DNA of 64,000 nucleotides from Pedobacter sp. PF22-3 (GTDB lineage Bacteria > Bacteroidota > Bacteroidia > Sphingobacteriales > Sphingobacteriaceae): assembly GCF_026239555.1 (NCBI RefSeq), contig NZ_JAPIVP010000015.1:1-64000 (forward strand). Reading direction: 5' to 3'. The notes below the pieces were generated by a model. The model was given only the letters and a program-made list of their open reading frames with translations, ran no database searches and had not been told where the DNA came from. Shown here piece by piece: positions 63,020-64,000 of this stretch. The stretch's first letter is position 1, and each line of letters opens with the position of its first letter. The translations under genes and the position numbers were made by a program.

Positions 63020-64000
63020 CTAATTCTTAATCAATCGCTGTATTTCATCCAGTTTTAACAAAGCTTCTACAGGTGTTAACGCATTTACATCCAAATTATT
63101 GAGTGTATCGCGGATTTTCACCAGGACAGGATCATCAATGGCAAACATTTGTAACTGATAAGCCTGGTTCTGTACTTTTTTAATGCTGTCTTTTATACTT
63201 TGCCCTTCAGTACGGTCTATTTCCAGCTTCTTCAAGATTTCGTTGGCCCGACCTATTAGTTTTGTAGGCATACCGGCCATTTTCGCTACATGTATACCAA
63301 AACTATGCTCACTTCCACCAGGAACCAGTTTCCTTAAAAAAATCACCTTATTGGTCATTTCTTTTACCGATACATTAAAGTTTTTAATGCGCGGCATGGT
63401 GTTGGCGAGTTCATTTAACTCATGGTAGTGCGTAGCAAATAAGGTTTTTGGCCTGGCAGTTGGGTGTTGATGCAAAAACTCAGCAATGGCCCAGGCGATT
63501 GAAATACCATCATAGGTACTCGTCCCGCGGCCAATCTCATCGAGTAAGATCAAACTATCGTCCGAAATGTTGTTCAGGATACTGGCTGTTTCATTCATTT
63601 CGACCATGAATGTACTTTCTCCCGAAGAAATATTATCTGATGCCCCTACACGGGTGAAAATCTTGTCTACTATACCTACCTCCGCATCTTTCGCCGGCAC
63701 AAAAGAACCCATTTGTGCCATCAATACAATCAGTGCAGTTTGCCTTAAAATGGCCGACTTACCCGCCATGTTGGGACCGGTAATCATAATAATCTGCTGA
63801 CTTTCGGTATCAAGATATACATCATTGGTGATGTATTCTGTGCCAACAGGCAACTGTTTTTCAATTACGGGGTGGCGGCCACCTTTAATATCAAGCACTT
63901 TATTTTCAGTAACTTTTGGCTTGTTATAATGGTTTTTAGCTGCCAATTGTGCAAAACACAACAAACAATCGAGTTGTGCAATTAAATACGAATCAAGTTG
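63020..64000 (-). CDS. mutS: DNA mismatch repair protein MutS, C-terminal part (5' end outside window)
   Basis: The frame is open to the right edge, so at least 326 residues are seen. The last 12 codons before the edge read [12 protein letters not shown] and continue the core domain. The ATPase domain has Walker A ([15 protein letters not shown]), the signature [20 protein letters not shown] and Walker B ([17 protein letters not shown]), then [10 protein letters not shown] and the C-terminal helices. MutS binds mispaired bases and starts repair with MutL. Walker A has Ala where many family members have Gly (NMAGKS for NMGGKS). Confidence 0.95.
   Translation of the reverse strand, partial: QLDSYLIAQLDCLLCFAQLAAKNHYNKPKVTENKVLDIKGGRHPVIEKQLPVGTEYITNDVYLDTESQQIIMITGPNMAGKSAILRQTALIVLMAQMGSFVPAKDAEVGIVDKIFTRVGASDNISSGESTFMVEMNETASILNNISDDSLILLDEIGRGTSTYDGISIAWAIAEFLHQHPTARPKTLFATHYHELNELANTMPRIKNFNVSVKEMTNKVIFLRKLVPGGSEHSFGIHVAKMAGMPTKLIGRANEILKKLEIDRTEGQSIKDSIKKVQNQAYQLQMFAIDDPVLVKIRDTLNNLDVNALTPVEALLKLDEIQRLIKN

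Overview
The window looks like chromosomal DNA of a Bacteroidota member close to Pedobacter (Sphingobacteriaceae). The reasons are low GC content, Bacteroidota-type family members (LytTR regulator, RHS-like proteins, GH92/GH95/GH125 hydrolases, DUF6794 lipoprotein), and promoters of the form TTTG-N19-TAnnTTTG. Genus-level placement is inference.

Region 1 (1-24109, all minus strand) is a long, tightly packed gene train. In transcription order it holds a LytTR response regulator, a lipoprotein with repeated Fn3-like domains, a GspC-like inner-membrane protein and a MORN-repeat protein. Then come fifteen consecutive paralogues of a secreted, tail-fibre-like family (7387-21217), a GspK/PilX-like pseudopilin, two further prepilin-like proteins, a GspF-type membrane protein, an RHS-like protein of 1219 residues, and the start of another secreted protein that leaves the window. 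The fifteen paralogues have variable N-terminal parts and one conserved C-terminal module in two versions (A and B), followed by a coiled coil. Near-identical blocks shared between members indicate recombination within the array. The layout suggests a regulated type II secretion/type IV pilus-like machine bundled with a repertoire of surface fibres. I know of no described system with this layout; this is the main candidate for something new.

Region 2 (24110-36464) is accessory. It has a repeat-bearing spacer, a minus-strand cluster of small unrelated genes (VOC protein, DUF4265-like fragment, unknowns, a DUF6794 lipoprotein, an HTH-like protein), a HEPN protein with an unknown partner, and a defence locus. 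The defence locus is a short type II CBASS: CD-NTase, stand-alone E2-like protein and four-TM effector. Divergent from it is a three-gene operon of a sigma-factor-like protein, an unknown protein and an ImmA/IrrE metallopeptidase, which may control it.

Region 3 (36465-48297) holds a TetR-controlled RND efflux operon (TetR, adaptor, pump, TolC-like channel), a second TetR-like gene, a type II NADH dehydrogenase and a GAF-like protein of 775 residues. A 61-62 bp direct repeat flanks the block.

Region 4 (48298-64000) has a large lipoprotein, a 48-residue membrane peptide, a YoaK/DUF1275 protein, glycan hydrolases (GH92, GH95, GH125), a heparan-glucosaminide acetyltransferase-like membrane protein, a GAF histidine kinase, an NlpC/P60 hydrolase and the 3' part of mutS. 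Several intergenic spaces here carry strong inverted repeats that look like dispersed repeat families.
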